Shown here: positions 53,491-62,421 of the stretch, piece by piece
Layout of the letters: every line of letters begins with the position of its first letter
Numbering within the stretch: position 1 is the stretch's first letter
Source: Streptomyces sp. NBC_00568
GTDB taxonomy: Bacteria; Actinomycetota; Actinomycetes; Streptomycetales; Streptomycetaceae
Assembly: GCF_026341855.1 (NCBI RefSeq)
Contig: NZ_JAPENW010000001.1
Coordinates: 2,781,001-2,845,000 of the forward strand
Length of the DNA: 64,000 nt
Direction of reading: 5' to 3'
Notes under the pieces: generated by a model
The model's input: the letters and a program-made list of their open reading frames with translations, nothing else
Told to the model about the DNA's origin: nothing
The model's database searches: none
Translations under genes and position numbers: made by a program

Positions 53491-54881
53491 CCGGTCTCCT
53501 CCCCCGACGGCACCGGCACGAACACCGCCACCTCGTACCCTCCGTCGTCCGTGACGCCCGCCGTCATCTCACCGTCCAGCATCGTGACCCGCTCGCGCAT
53601 GCCCGTGATGCCGTGCCCCGCGCCGTGCGTGGACTTCTCCAGGATCGTCACCGGCGCGGGGCCGTTGACTATGCGCAGGCCGAGCCCGCCGAGGACGTAA
53701 CCGACCTCGACGCGGGCCGACGCGCCCGGTGCGTGCCGCAGGGTGTTGCTGAGGGCCTCCTGGACTATCCGGTACGCCGACAGCTCGACGCCCTGCGGAA
53801 GTTCGCGCACCGCACCGGTGACCGCCTTCTCCACGGTCAGACCCGCGTCCCGCACATTGGCGAGGAGCGCGTCCAGATCGGCGAGGGTGGGCTGCGGAGC
53901 GTCCGGGGCCTCGTAGTCCTCGGCCCTGACCACGCCCAGCACACGGCGGAGCTCGGTCAGCGCCGCCACCGCGTTCTCCCGGATCGTGACGAAGGCCTGC
54001 TCCAGCTCCGGGGGCGGATTCTCCACCCGGTAGGGCGCCGCCTCCGCCTGGATGGCGACCACCGACATGTGGTGCGCGACCACGTCGTGCAGCTCGCGGG
54101 CGATCGTCGTGCGCTCTTCGAGCAGTGTGCGCTTGGAACGTTCCTGAGCCGTCTCCGACTGGTGGGCCGTCACCTCCTGCTCGGCCTCCCTGCGGATGTT
54201 CAGGACCGTGACGACCAGGAGGGCCAGCGCGGAGACGAAGAGCAGCGGGAACGTGTTGACGCTGTAGTAGCCCGCTCCGAACAGGGTCTCGGTGATCAGG
54301 CCGTACGCCGCGGTCAGCAGCCACATCCACGCCGCGACGCGGGGGCGTGACCGCAGAGCCACGACCGTCAGCACCGTGACATGCGCTATGAAGCTGCCGG
54401 GCGCCCACGGCCAGTCGCTCCAGGCGCTGCCGAACATGGCGACGACCGGGGCCGCGGCTATCGAGAACCAGAAGGCGCCGAGCGGACGGACCAGGGTCGC
54501 CAGGACCGGAAGCAGGGCGAGGAACCCGCACAGCAGGGGTGCGATCGTGCCGCCGCCGGGGCCGAAACCGGACTCGGCGCTGTAGGCCGCGGCCATCGCC
54601 AGCAGGCCGGCCGCCGCCACCGCCGCGTGCGGGGTCCACGCCGCGTAGGCGCGCAGGGTCCCGGGGAGGCGGCGGGTGATGGGGCCGTCCGTGCGCATGC
54701 GGGGGAGGGGGCGGTAGGCGAAGGCGTCGTGGAACATGTCCTGCCGCAGGCCGCGCGCGGCGTCCGCGGCGAGGCGGTACTCCGGGCTGCGGGGCTTGGC
54801 CCCGGCGCCGCCGGGGCGCTTCCCGGCACCGCCGGGGGGCGGAGGTGTCGTCTGCGTCTGGGTCGTCTCGGTCACGTTCAA
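53487..54881 (-). CDS. Sensor histidine kinase (HisKA_3, system 1)
   Basis: A 464-residue kinase. After a Thr/Pro/Gly-rich cytosolic start it has about six hydrophobic helices (100-250) and no large outer domain. It then carries the dimerisation/phospho-His motif ARELHDVVAHHMSVVAIQ and a compact HATPase with GLRIVNGPA and GHGITGMRERV. It belongs to the DesK/LiaS-like class. The 18-bp motif shared with system 2 is 61 bases upstream of the start. Membrane-perturbation sensing is typical of this group (inference). Confidence 0.94.
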   Translation of the reverse strand: MNVTETTQTQTTPPPPGGAGKRPGGAGAKPRSPEYRLAADAARGLRQDMFHDAFAYRPLPRMRTDGPITRRLPGTLRAYAAWTPHAAVAAAGLLAMAAAYSAESGFGPGGGTIAPLLCGFLALLPVLATLVRPLGAFWFSIAAAPVVAMFGSAWSDWPWAPGSFIAHVTVLTVVALRSRPRVAAWMWLLTAAYGLITETLFGAGYYSVNTFPLLFVSALALLVVTVLNIRREAEQEVTAHQSETAQERSKRTLLEERTTIARELHDVVAHHMSVVAIQAEAAPYRVENPPPELEQAFVTIRENAVAALTELRRVLGVVRAEDYEAPDAPQPTLADLDALLANVRDAGLTVEKAVTGAVRELPQGVELSAYRIVQEALSNTLRHAPGASARVEVGYVLGGLGLRIVNGPAPVTILEKSTHGAGHGITGMRERVTMLDGEMTAGVTDDGGYEVAVFVPVPSGEETG

Positions 54882-54941
54882 AACGGTAGGGCCGGGTGGG
54901 GGGTGCGGTCGTCACCTGCGAGGAGGGTTCCTGGGGGTCCG

Positions 54942-54959
54942 TCTCAGGTACTACGGGTA
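54942..54959. promoter_or_regulatory. Motif TCTCAGGTACTACGGGTA upstream of kinase 1
   Basis: Matches 60271-60288 at 17 of 18 bases. Flanking bases are also alike (CCTGGG about 12 bases before, GGGGTTCG after). It lies in the promoter region of the system 1 operon. Confidence 0.65.
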
Positions 54960-55080
54960 GGGGTTCGCTCGCGCTGGCGTTCCGGGTTTGGGTCTGGTGT
55001 CTGGGTCGGTCGGCTCCGGGCCGGTCCGGTAGGTGGGTCGGGGCCGTGACCGGCGCCGGGTGCCGTCCAGTGGGTGGGTC

Positions 55081-55197
55081 GGGGCCGTGCCGGTACATCC
55101 CAGTCCGTCGCCGCTGGATCAGACGTGGGCTACCTGTGCGAACTGCTGCTCGATCCGAACGTAAGCGACGGACATAGGGATGTACCGGCACGGCCCC
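55081..55197. mobile_element. MITE-like element with long inverted arms
   Basis: Bases 55081-55101 (GGGGCCGTGCCGGTACATCC plus C) are the exact complement of 55177-55197. Inside, GTCCGTCGC (55103-55111) pairs with GCGACGGAC (55165-55173), and GGATC with GATCC. That gives about 30 paired bases around a 53-base centre with no coding capacity. It could be a miniature transposable element, the remains of an IS, or a structured RNA. Confidence 0.5.
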
Positions 55198-55460
55198 TCC
55201 CGTGCGATCTCCGCTGCGGGTGCGTGGGGGCTTGGGGGGCGCCCCACCGGTGCACCTTTCGGCTGCGGGTGCGCTATCGCTTTTCAACCCCGGCCGCGGG
55301 GAATTCCTCTCGGCTCCGGGGCTGGGGCGGAGACCCAGGGGTGGGTCGGGTAGGGGTGGAGGGGGCGAAGGAAGATTGGGGCCGGGGTGGGTCGGGAGGG
55401 GGGCCGTCGGTGGGGAGGTGAGCGGTCCGGGGGTGGGGGGCGTGAGAGGGGCGGGGTGGG

Positions 55461-56141
55461 TCAGTAGCCCGTGGGGCGGATCAGGCCCGACTCGTAGGCG
55501 AAGACTGCTGCTTGGGTGCGGTCGCGCAGGCCCAGTTTGACGAGGATGCGGCCCACGTGGGTCTTCACGGTCTGCTCGGCCACCACCAGGCGTTGGGCGA
55601 TCTCGGCGTTGGAGAGGCCCTGGGCGATGTGGGCCAGGACCTCCGTTTCGCGTTCGGTGAGGTCGCCGACGCGTTGTTTGAGGGGCGCGCGCGGGGTGGA
55701 GTCGAGGCGGGAGAACTCGGCGATGAGGCGGCGGGTGATGCCGGGGGCGAGGAGGGCGTCGCCGGCCGCCACCACCCGGACCGCCTCGGCGAGTTGATCT
55801 GCCGAGGCATCCTTGAGGAGGAAGCCGGAGGCGCCGGCGCGGAGGGCTTCGTAGACGTACTCGTCGAGGTCGAACGTGGTGAGCACCAGGACCTTGATGT
55901 GCGGAGTGTCGGTGGTGATGCGGCGGGTCGCCTCGATGCCGCCGAGTTCGGGCATGCGGATGTCCATCAGGACGACGTCCGGGGCGAGTTCGGCGACCTG
56001 GAGAATCGCGTCGAGTCCGTCGACCGCCTGGCCGATCACGTCGATGTCGGGCTGGGTGTTGAGCAGCACGGTGAATCCCTGCCGGACCATCTGCTGGTCG
56101 TCGGCGATCAGTACGCGGATGGTGCCGCTCACGGTCGTCAT
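55461..56141 (-). CDS. LuxR-type response regulator (system 2)
   Basis: A 226-residue paralogue of the system 1 regulator. The receiver has VLIADDQQMVRQGF, the phospho-Asp PDVVLMDIRMPELGGIEATR, VLVLTTFDLDEYVY and GFLLKDA. The LuxR HTH has GLSNAEIAQRLVVAEQTVKT. The recognition helices of the two regulators are almost identical (LVVAESTIKT/LVVAEQTVKT), so their DNA sites should be alike. It overlaps the kinase 2 stop by 4 bases. Confidence 0.95.
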   Translation of the reverse strand: MTTVSGTIRVLIADDQQMVRQGFTVLLNTQPDIDVIGQAVDGLDAILQVAELAPDVVLMDIRMPELGGIEATRRITTDTPHIKVLVLTTFDLDEYVYEALRAGASGFLLKDASADQLAEAVRVVAAGDALLAPGITRRLIAEFSRLDSTPRAPLKQRVGDLTERETEVLAHIAQGLSNAEIAQRLVVAEQTVKTHVGRILVKLGLRDRTQAAVFAYESGLIRPTGY

Positions 56142-57679
56142 GGAGTCTCTTCTCCTGGGAGGCCTGCGATGGTGTCGTCGGTCCGGGCGGCGTCGTGGGT
56201 GGGAGCCGCGTCGTCGGGGGACGCGATGCCGTTGCGCGGGAGGAAGGCCGCCACCGCGAAGCCGCCGCAGGACGTCTCCGAGGTCACGAGGGTGCCACCG
56301 AGCATCGCGACGCGCTCCCGCATACCGAGCAGTCCGTGTCCCGCGCCCGGGGACGGCGGAGCGGGTCGCTCAGGACGTGAGTTGACGACCCTGACCTGGA
56401 GGCCGCGCGGGAAGTGCCAGAGCTCCACCTTCACCGCGGAACCCGGCGCGTGCCGCAGCGCGTTGCTCAGCGCCTCCTGGATGATCCGGTACGCCGACAG
56501 CTCCACGCCCGGCGCCAGGGGAAGCTGCTCCCCGGTGATCTCCGTGGTCACGTCCAGTCCCGCCGCGCGGGTGTTCTCGACCAGCCCCTCGAGGCGGTCC
56601 AGCGTCGGCTGCGGAGCGTCCGGAGCCACGCCCGCGCCCGCACCGAGGCCGTACGGGTCCTCCGGATTCTCCGACCGCAGCACACCGAGCACACGGCGCA
56701 GCTCGGTCAGCGCCTCCAGGGCGTTCTGCCGGATGCCCTCCAGGTTCTCCTTCAGTTCCCGCGTCGGGTTCTCGACCAGGTGCGGGGCGACCTGCGCCTG
56801 AATGGAGATCACCGACATGTGGTGCGCGACCACGTCGTGCAGCTCGCGCGCGATGCGGCTGCGCTCCTCCAGGAGGGTGCGGCGGGCGCGCTCCTCCTCG
56901 GTCAGGGAGGCCTGCTCGACCAGTTGCGTACGCGCCTCTCGGCGGCCTCGCAGCGCCGTGCCGAGAAGGACGACGGCGGCGAAGACGACCACCGCCAGCA
57001 TGCCCGTCGAACGGTACGCCGGACCGTCCACCATGCCCGTGGGACGGTGCGACGGTCCACCCAGCAGGGCCGCCAGCACGTACGTGGCCGCAGCGGTCAG
57101 GGACAGTGCGCCGACGACGACGCGGGTGGGCACCCTGAGAGCCAGCAGGAAGAACACAAAGGCCTGCGCCGTGATCGCGGGCGTGCTCCACGGCCAGTCC
57201 GGTCCCTCGATGGGGAAGCCCGCCACCATGTGCGAGCGCGCCGCGGTGGCGGCCACCACGGTGGTGCCCAGCGACAGCCACCAGGCCGCCACGGGGCGCC
57301 ACAGCGCGAGTGCGACCGCCGCTCCCAGCACGATGCCGCTCATCGTGCCCAGCGGAGAACCGAGTCGATAGCTGCCGCTCAGCTCGTCGGCGGCCGCCAG
57401 TGCGAGGCCGAGGGCGATCCAGCACAGCACGACATGCGGCAGCCGGCGCAGCCACCGGGGCCGGGACAAGGGAGGCAGCGGCGCGGCCGTCGGCAACGCG
57501 AGCTCGGCCAGGATCCCGCGCAGGAACGGAAGGAGGGCGAGGGCGCGTGCTCGCATGCCGGTGCCGCGCGGAGGGTTGCTTGCGGGCACGGTGGTGGCGG
57601 GGGGCTCGGACGGGCGTGGGGGGTCGTCAGGGAGCATGACGGTCTGGCTGTCCGGGGGCCGGTGCTCCTCACTGGTCAC
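56138..57679 (-). CDS. Sensor histidine kinase (HisKA_3, system 2)
   Basis: A 513-residue paralogue of kinase 1. GTG 57679 is chosen because it lies 10 bases after the acyltransferase stop and has AGGG upstream; a start at 57697 would overlap that gene. It has a Pro-rich cytosolic N-terminus (about 60 residues), helices in a membrane sensor region (about 75-235), ARELHDVVAHHMSVISIQ for phosphorylation, and a HATPase ending with GHGLLGMRERVAML. It is in an operon with the acyltransferase and DUF1023 hydrolase. Confidence 0.94.
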   Translation of the reverse strand: MTSEEHRPPDSQTVMLPDDPPRPSEPPATTVPASNPPRGTGMRARALALLPFLRGILAELALPTAAPLPPLSRPRWLRRLPHVVLCWIALGLALAAADELSGSYRLGSPLGTMSGIVLGAAVALALWRPVAAWWLSLGTTVVAATAARSHMVAGFPIEGPDWPWSTPAITAQAFVFFLLALRVPTRVVVGALSLTAAATYVLAALLGGPSHRPTGMVDGPAYRSTGMLAVVVFAAVVLLGTALRGRREARTQLVEQASLTEEERARRTLLEERSRIARELHDVVAHHMSVISIQAQVAPHLVENPTRELKENLEGIRQNALEALTELRRVLGVLRSENPEDPYGLGAGAGVAPDAPQPTLDRLEGLVENTRAAGLDVTTEITGEQLPLAPGVELSAYRIIQEALSNALRHAPGSAVKVELWHFPRGLQVRVVNSRPERPAPPSPGAGHGLLGMRERVAMLGGTLVTSETSCGGFAVAAFLPRNGIASPDDAAPTHDAARTDDTIAGLPGEETP

Positions 57680-57689
57680 GTCGTCAACC

Positions 57690-58904
57690 CTAGGCACGGG
57701 GCGCCGCCTTGGGTGTGGCCGGTCCGGAGTCCCGGTGCACGCGGACGACCCGGGACGGCCGGCCGGTGGGGCGCCTGGGTCCCCGCTCGTGGACGCCGAA
57801 AGCGCACCAGCACAGGGCGAGGGCGCAGACGAAGACGGGCAGCCAGGCGACTCTCGCGGCCACCCACGCCAGGGTGTCGGGGGTGGTGTGCAGACCGGGG
57901 AGCCGGCCCGCGAGCAGGCCGAGGGCGGTGACCGCCATCAGGGACGTCTGGTGCCAGAGGAATATCGTCATCGCGGAGAGGTTGGCGAAGGCGATCCCCG
58001 CCCAGACCGCGGGGCGCCGCATCCCCCGGCGCAGCGGCTCGCGCAGCAGCAGCGCGAGTCCGCACTGGGCCAGACCGAAGGTGACCGCGGCCAGCGTCGG
58101 CGGGTTCAGGTTGGAGACCGTGGCCCCCGGTATGCCGACCATGGACGCCGGATAGCCGCCCCACGCCACCAGCACGACCGTCGCCACGGCTCCGCCGCCG
58201 AACAGCACCCAGCCCGCACGCCGCCGCTCCAGCTCGCCGCGCGTCCAGGCGGCGCCCAGGGCATAGGGCACCAGCCAGCCGGCCGCGACGTTCACCCAGC
58301 CGAGCCATGCCGGGCCGCCGAGGCCGAAACGGATGACGTCCACATGGAGAACGACGGCCAGCGGCCACAGCGGGTTGACGCGGGTCAGCAGCGGGGTCGC
58401 CGCCGTCAGTCCGGCGAAGACCACCAGGAACCAGAGCGGGGACAACGCCAGCTTCACCAATGTGTGCACCGTGCCGAGGTCCGCGCCGGACGCGAGCAGG
58501 CAGACCGTCGTCACCGCCCAGAGTGTCAGCACCGCGGTGACCGGCTTCAGGAGGCGGCTCAGCCGGGCGCGCAGCCACTGCCCGTACGTCGTGCCGCGCG
58601 CTCGCGCCGACGCATGGCTCTTCGTCGCCACATGGCCGCCCACCAGGAAGAACACGGCGAGCGTCTGGAAGACCCAGGAGATCGGGGCCAGCCACGGCAT
58701 GGGCCGCAACGGGCTGGCCGCGCGCAGTGCGCCGCCGTCCGCGACCAGTGCCGTCACCATCCAGTGGCCCAGGACGACGCCCAGGATCGCGAGGGCGCGC
58801 AGGGCGTCGACAGCGCGGTCCCGCTCGGCGGGGGTGGCCCGGTCGATGCGGTGGATCGCGGTCCGTACGCCGGTCAGGGCCGTCGTGCCGGTCACTTCAC
58901 GCAC
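57690..58904 (-). CDS. Acyltransferase family 3 membrane protein
   Basis: A 404-residue protein with about ten hydrophobic helices and the family-3 start: DALRALAILGVVLGHW (catalytic His) followed by a second conserved region FFLVGGHVATKS and an Arg-rich cytosolic loop (WLRARLSRLLKPV). Such OafA/NodX-like enzymes add acyl groups to envelope glycans, lipids or natural products. The C-terminus is basic. It overlaps the hydrolase stop by 8 bases and precedes kinase 2, so it is in the same operon. A stress-controlled envelope change is a plausible theme. Confidence 0.9.
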   Translation of the reverse strand: MREVTGTTALTGVRTAIHRIDRATPAERDRAVDALRALAILGVVLGHWMVTALVADGGALRAASPLRPMPWLAPISWVFQTLAVFFLVGGHVATKSHASARARGTTYGQWLRARLSRLLKPVTAVLTLWAVTTVCLLASGADLGTVHTLVKLALSPLWFLVVFAGLTAATPLLTRVNPLWPLAVVLHVDVIRFGLGGPAWLGWVNVAAGWLVPYALGAAWTRGELERRRAGWVLFGGGAVATVVLVAWGGYPASMVGIPGATVSNLNPPTLAAVTFGLAQCGLALLLREPLRRGMRRPAVWAGIAFANLSAMTIFLWHQTSLMAVTALGLLAGRLPGLHTTPDTLAWVAARVAWLPVFVCALALCWCAFGVHERGPRRPTGRPSRVVRVHRDSGPATPKAAPRA

Positions 58905-60162
58905 GGGTCACCTCCGAGGTGTCGCCGAGGACGATGCGGGCGAGGTTGGCCAGCGACACCGAGCCCGGTTCGAAGTAGTCGCTGTGGCCGTGGGAGCCCG
59001 CCCGGAAGACCCGGGCGCCGAAGGACGGGGAGACCGGGTCGGCGCCGAATCCGACGGTCGTCCCGAGGAGGCCGACGCTCGCGTGCGGGACACGCGTGAT
59101 CCAGTCGGCGGAGCCGCGGGCCGCCCAGACGCGGGCGGAGGTGCGCAGCGCTGCGGCGGAGGACGCTCCGGTGCCGGGGCTGCCGATGAAGACGATGTCG
59201 CTCGCGTCCGAGCCCGGGGCCGCGCGGCCGCAGACCACCGTGCCGTACGAGTGGCAGAGCAGGGTCAGGTGCGCCGACCTGCCGACGACGCCGCGCAGTT
59301 GGCGCAGGAACGCCCGTAGGAGGGGAGCCGCGTCCTCCGCGCGGTCCGTCGTCAGGACCGTGGTGCTCACGGTGCCCGGCGTCTCGTACCCGAGCCAGGC
59401 GAGGACGGCCCCGCGCGGGCCGAGTCGCTCGCGCAGGGCGAGGGCACCGGCGCGGAAACGGTCGTACGTCTCCAGTGTGGTGTCCGAGCCCGGGACCAGG
59501 ACGGCCACGCGGTCGGCGTGGGCGAGGTCGCCGAAGACCTCGACGGCCCGGCCGGGGCCCCGGCCGTCGAAGGAGAGGAGACGACGGGAGGGGGCGGCCA
59601 TGGCACGGTCGGCGGCGGCGCGGGTGCGGTCGCCGTGGTCCGCGGCCATCCGGGCCGCCTCCGCGGCGTTGGCCCGGTTCGCCTCGTACGCCGCGTCCAG
59701 GGTCGCCGCCGTCGGCGGCGCGAGGGCCGCGGGCGCGGGTGCGGGGATCTCGGGCCGGGCGGCGGCGGACACGGGGACGACCACGGCCGCCGTGACGAGC
59801 GCGGCGAGCAGCGTCCGGCGCAGCCGGCGGACGAATCGGCCTCCGGCGCGGCGGCGGGGGCCGGGGCGAGGGTCGAGGCGGGGGCCGGGGCGGGGGGCTT
59901 CGGTCCGCGCGGTCGGCGCGGTCGGGGCAGTCGGCGAGGTCGGGTCGGCGTGCGCGGCGAGCAGCGTCCGGCGCAGCCGGCGGGCGAATCGGCCTCCGGC
60001 GCGGCGGCGGGGGCCGGGGCGAGGGTCGGGGCGGGGGTCTTCTGTCCGCGCGGTCGGCGCGGTCGGCCCCGCGGGTGCGGCGGGGGCGGTCGGTTTGCAC
60101 CGGGGCCGGTGCGCGGAGACGTCCGCTCTTCCCCTGGCGGTCGCCTTCGGCCGGAATTCCAT
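58897..60162 (-). CDS. DUF1023-type alpha/beta hydrolase, exported
   Basis: 421 residues. ATG 60162 has GGGAGGG 10 bases upstream. The first about 130 residues are Pro/Arg/Thr-rich and contain a 51-residue internal duplication, each copy ending RAGGRFxRRLRRTLLAA. Only the second copy continues into a hydrophobic export segment (LVTAAVVVPVSAAA), with twin Arg just before it. The hydrolase domain (about 230-420) has VAVLVPGSDTTLETY, the nucleophile LLCHSYGTVV and a final GSHGHSDYF with the likely base His. This is the DUF1023 lipase/esterase-like group. First gene of the system 2 operon. Confidence 0.88.
   Translation of the reverse strand: MEFRPKATARGRADVSAHRPRCKPTAPAAPAGPTAPTARTEDPRPDPRPGPRRRAGGRFARRLRRTLLAAHADPTSPTAPTAPTARTEAPRPGPRLDPRPGPRRRAGGRFVRRLRRTLLAALVTAAVVVPVSAAARPEIPAPAPAALAPPTAATLDAAYEANRANAAEAARMAADHGDRTRAAADRAMAAPSRRLLSFDGRGPGRAVEVFGDLAHADRVAVLVPGSDTTLETYDRFRAGALALRERLGPRGAVLAWLGYETPGTVSTTVLTTDRAEDAAPLLRAFLRQLRGVVGRSAHLTLLCHSYGTVVCGRAAPGSDASDIVFIGSPGTGASSAAALRTSARVWAARGSADWITRVPHASVGLLGTTVGFGADPVSPSFGARVFRAGSHGHSDYFEPGSVSLANLARIVLGDTSEVTRA
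59801..60066 (-). repeat. 153-bp in-frame duplication in DUF1023 gene
   Basis: Copies begin at 59801 and 59954 on the plus strand, with about 110 nearly identical bases each (GCGGCGAGCAGCGTCCGGCG start). The period equals 51 codons. Confidence 0.92.
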
Positions 60163-60270
60163 GATGTCCGTCCCTCCCCGTCCGCCCGTTCGTCGGGCGG
60201 CACTGGAAGGGAAATTACGGACCGTCACGTGTCGCCCGCGTCCCGCTGTGGAACTCACCTGGGAGGTAGC

Positions 60271-60288
60271 TCTCAGGTATTACGGGTA
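60271..60288. promoter_or_regulatory. Motif TCTCAGGTATTACGGGTA upstream of DUF1023 operon
   Basis: Differs from 54942-54959 at one base and lies 109 bases upstream of the first start of the system 2 operon. A likely common binding site for the two LuxR-type regulators. Confidence 0.65.
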
Positions 60289-60449
60289 TGACCGGGGTTC
60301 GGAAGAGTGCGGTCAACTGTCCCGAACACCAAGGTGGTTGATGACTCTTTCGACGACTCTCCTGATGGCCGGCCCAGCGCCCGATCGCCGGGCCGGGTGC
60401 CTGGCCGCATGACCGGGCCGGGTGCCTGGCCGCCGGGTCGGCTCCCCGG

Positions 60450-61502
60450 CTACCAGGCCAGTTGGGCGATCTCCTCCGCCACCACGGCGCAGGCGTCGGC
60501 GGCCGGGTCGATCAGGGGGAAGTGGCCGACGTCCTCCAGAAGCGTCAGCCCGACCACCTCGCCCGCCTTGGCCGCCGCGTCCGCGTACGACTCGGCGACC
60601 GCCTGCGGTACGACGATGTCGGTGCGGCCCTGGACCAGGGTGGTGGCGATGCCGGTCGGGAGAAGCCGAACCGGGTCGGCGTAGGGCAGACGTTCCGCGA
60701 ACGTGCCTTCCCCGCCCAGGAATTGGCGGGAGGCTCCGCCGCAGACATCGAGCCTCTCCGCGACCTGGAAGTCCGCGATCGGGGCGAGGGCGACGACGCC
60801 GCGCAGCGGTGCGGGGCGCTCGGTGTACCAGGGCGCGTCGGCGGGCAGCAGGTGGCGGGCCGCCGCCCACAGGGCCAGGTGACCGCCCGCCGAGTGGCCG
60901 GTGACCACGATGCGCCGGGGGTCGGCCTGCGGGAGCGCCTCGCGGACGAGGGCGGGCAGCGCGTCGAGCGCGGCCGCCACGTCGTCGAAGGTGTCGGGCC
61001 ACCGGCCGGCGACCGGACCTCCGGAAGAGTCCGCACCCTCCGGTCCCGGGGCCGCAGGGCCGCCCTGCGCGGGAATCGCGGACCCGCCCGGTGCGGGGGG
61101 CGTCGCCTCGCCGCGGCGGTACTCGACGTTCGCCACGGCGAAGCCGCGGCGGGTCAGGAAGTCCGCGAACGGGGTGATGTGGCGGCGGTCGTACGGGGCA
61201 CGCCAGGCGCCACCGTGCAGAACGACCACGAGGGGGGTGAGGACCGCCGGGTCGGGATCGCGTGGGGCGTAGAAGTCGATCACCTGGTCGGGGTGGTCGC
61301 CGTACGCCATGGTGACGTCGGGGTCCACGGCCGGGTGCGAGAAGGCGGACGCCTCTTCGGCGGCATCGCGGGCGACGGCGGCCTCGCGCTCGGCGGCCTC
61401 GCGCTCGGCGGCCTCGCGCTCGGCGGCACCGTCGCGCTGTGCGCCGGCGCCGTGCCGTGCCGCGGCGTCGGCGCCGTCCCGGGATGCGGCGTCGTCCTGC
61501 AT
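60450..61502 (-). CDS. kynB: Probable kynurenine formamidase (alpha/beta hydrolase)
   Basis: A 350-residue hydrolase. The oxyanion motif LHGGAWR (HGG-x-W as in arylformamidases), the nucleophile TGHSAGGHLALW, the acid QGRTDIVVP and the base EDVGHFPLI are all present. The first about 50 residues are a charged Ala-rich helix with tandem AAERE units. A Gly/Pro-rich insertion of about 30 residues splits the barrel after VEYRRGE. The nearby kynureninase, with only a TetR gene between, makes N-formylkynurenine the likely substrate; a general esterase is the alternative. The symbol kynB is by analogy of function. Confidence 0.72.
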   Translation of the reverse strand: MQDDAASRDGADAAARHGAGAQRDGAAEREAAEREAAEREAAVARDAAEEASAFSHPAVDPDVTMAYGDHPDQVIDFYAPRDPDPAVLTPLVVVLHGGAWRAPYDRRHITPFADFLTRRGFAVANVEYRRGEATPPAPGGSAIPAQGGPAAPGPEGADSSGGPVAGRWPDTFDDVAAALDALPALVREALPQADPRRIVVTGHSAGGHLALWAAARHLLPADAPWYTERPAPLRGVVALAPIADFQVAERLDVCGGASRQFLGGEGTFAERLPYADPVRLLPTGIATTLVQGRTDIVVPQAVAESYADAAAKAGEVVGLTLLEDVGHFPLIDPAADACAVVAEEIAQLAW

Positions 61503-61695
61503 GCTCCAACCTCTCAGCGGTGTAACGGATTTGGCGGACCAGGGAAGATTCGGCCGTTGGCGGGGACGGTATCAGGCCGGTGACGTGCGTCGACACCGGG
61601 TTGTCACGCTCGGTGAGGGGTAAACGGTTCTGCTGTTTCGTTACGCTGAGGGTGGCGTCCAGCCGTCCGGAACGTGATCGACGAAGGAGACCGTC

Positions 61696-62421
61696 ATGTC
61701 CGCCGAGTCCGCCGAGTCCGGCAGTGCACGGCCCGAGCCGGACGAGTCCGCCGAGCCCGGCAGCGTACGGCCCGAGCCGGACGAGCCCGCCGAGCCCGGC
61801 AGCGTACGGCCCGAGTCCGCCGAGCCCGGCACCGTGCGGCCCGGGGGGCGTACGGCGCGTGTCCGTGCGGCAGTTCTGCGGGCTGCCGGGGACGTGCTCG
61901 CCGAGGAGGGGTTCGCGCATCTCGATCTGGCCGATGTCGCCCGGCGGGCCGAGGTGGGCAAGACGACCGTGTACCGGCGCTGGGGGTCGGTGGCGGGGCT
62001 GGTCGCCGATCTGCTCGGTGACATGGCCGAGCAGTCGCTTCCGCGGGTGGACACGGGGAGCGTGCTCGGGGATCTGCGGGCCAACGCCGATCTCGTACGG
62101 CGGACGCTCGCCGATCCTCGGCAGGGGGCGCTGTTCCGGGCGGTGATCGCCGCGGGGGCGTGCGACGCGCGTACGGCGGAGGCGTTGCGGAGGTTCTACG
62201 AGGTGCGGGTCGCCGAGTGGGCACCCTGCGTGGAACAGGGGGTCGCCCGGGGGGAGTTGCCGGTGGGGACGGATGCGGTGGGGGTGGTGCGGGCGGTTTC
62301 GGCGCCGTTGTACTACGGGCTGCTCACCACGGGGGTGGTGCCGGGGGGCGCCGATGCGGAGCGGGCGGCGGAGGCGGCGGTTGCCGCTGCCGCGGCGGGG
62401 GTGTTTGTTGTCGCCGAGTGA
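61696..62421 (+). CDS. TetR-family regulator with repetitive N-terminus
   Basis: A 241-residue protein. ATG 61696 follows GGAG at 7 bases. Residues 1-45 are 10-13-residue acidic repeats (SAEPGSVRPEPDE). A TetR HTH follows (VRAAVLRAAGDVLAEEGFAH, LADVARRAEVGKTTVYRRWG) and an effector domain of the type with RRFYEVRVAEWAPCVEQGVA. It is divergent from the formamidase-like gene (193 bases) and next to kynureninase, so it may regulate the kynurenine genes. Confidence 0.9.
   Translation: MSAESAESGSARPEPDESAEPGSVRPEPDEPAEPGSVRPESAEPGTVRPGGRTARVRAAVLRAAGDVLAEEGFAHLDLADVARRAEVGKTTVYRRWGSVAGLVADLLGDMAEQSLPRVDTGSVLGDLRANADLVRRTLADPRQGALFRAVIAAGACDARTAEALRRFYEVRVAEWAPCVEQGVARGELPVGTDAVGVVRAVSAPLYYGLLTTGVVPGGADAERAAEAAVAAAAAGVFVVAE
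61702..61839 (+). repeat. Imperfect 39-bp tandem repeats in tetR-like gene
   Basis: GCCGAG(T/C)CCGGCAGxGxACGG-type units of 39, 39 and 30 bases encode the acidic N-terminal repeats. Units are multiples of three. Confidence 0.85.

Larger units (their letters stand above)
54882..55460. other. Intergenic region with shared motif and inverted-repeat element
   Basis: No gene. It holds the 18-bp motif 54942-54959, the inverted-repeat element 55081-55197 and two copies of GGTGGGTCGGGGCCGTG (near 55034 and 55075). GC-rich, G-biased DNA follows to 55460. Confidence 0.6.
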
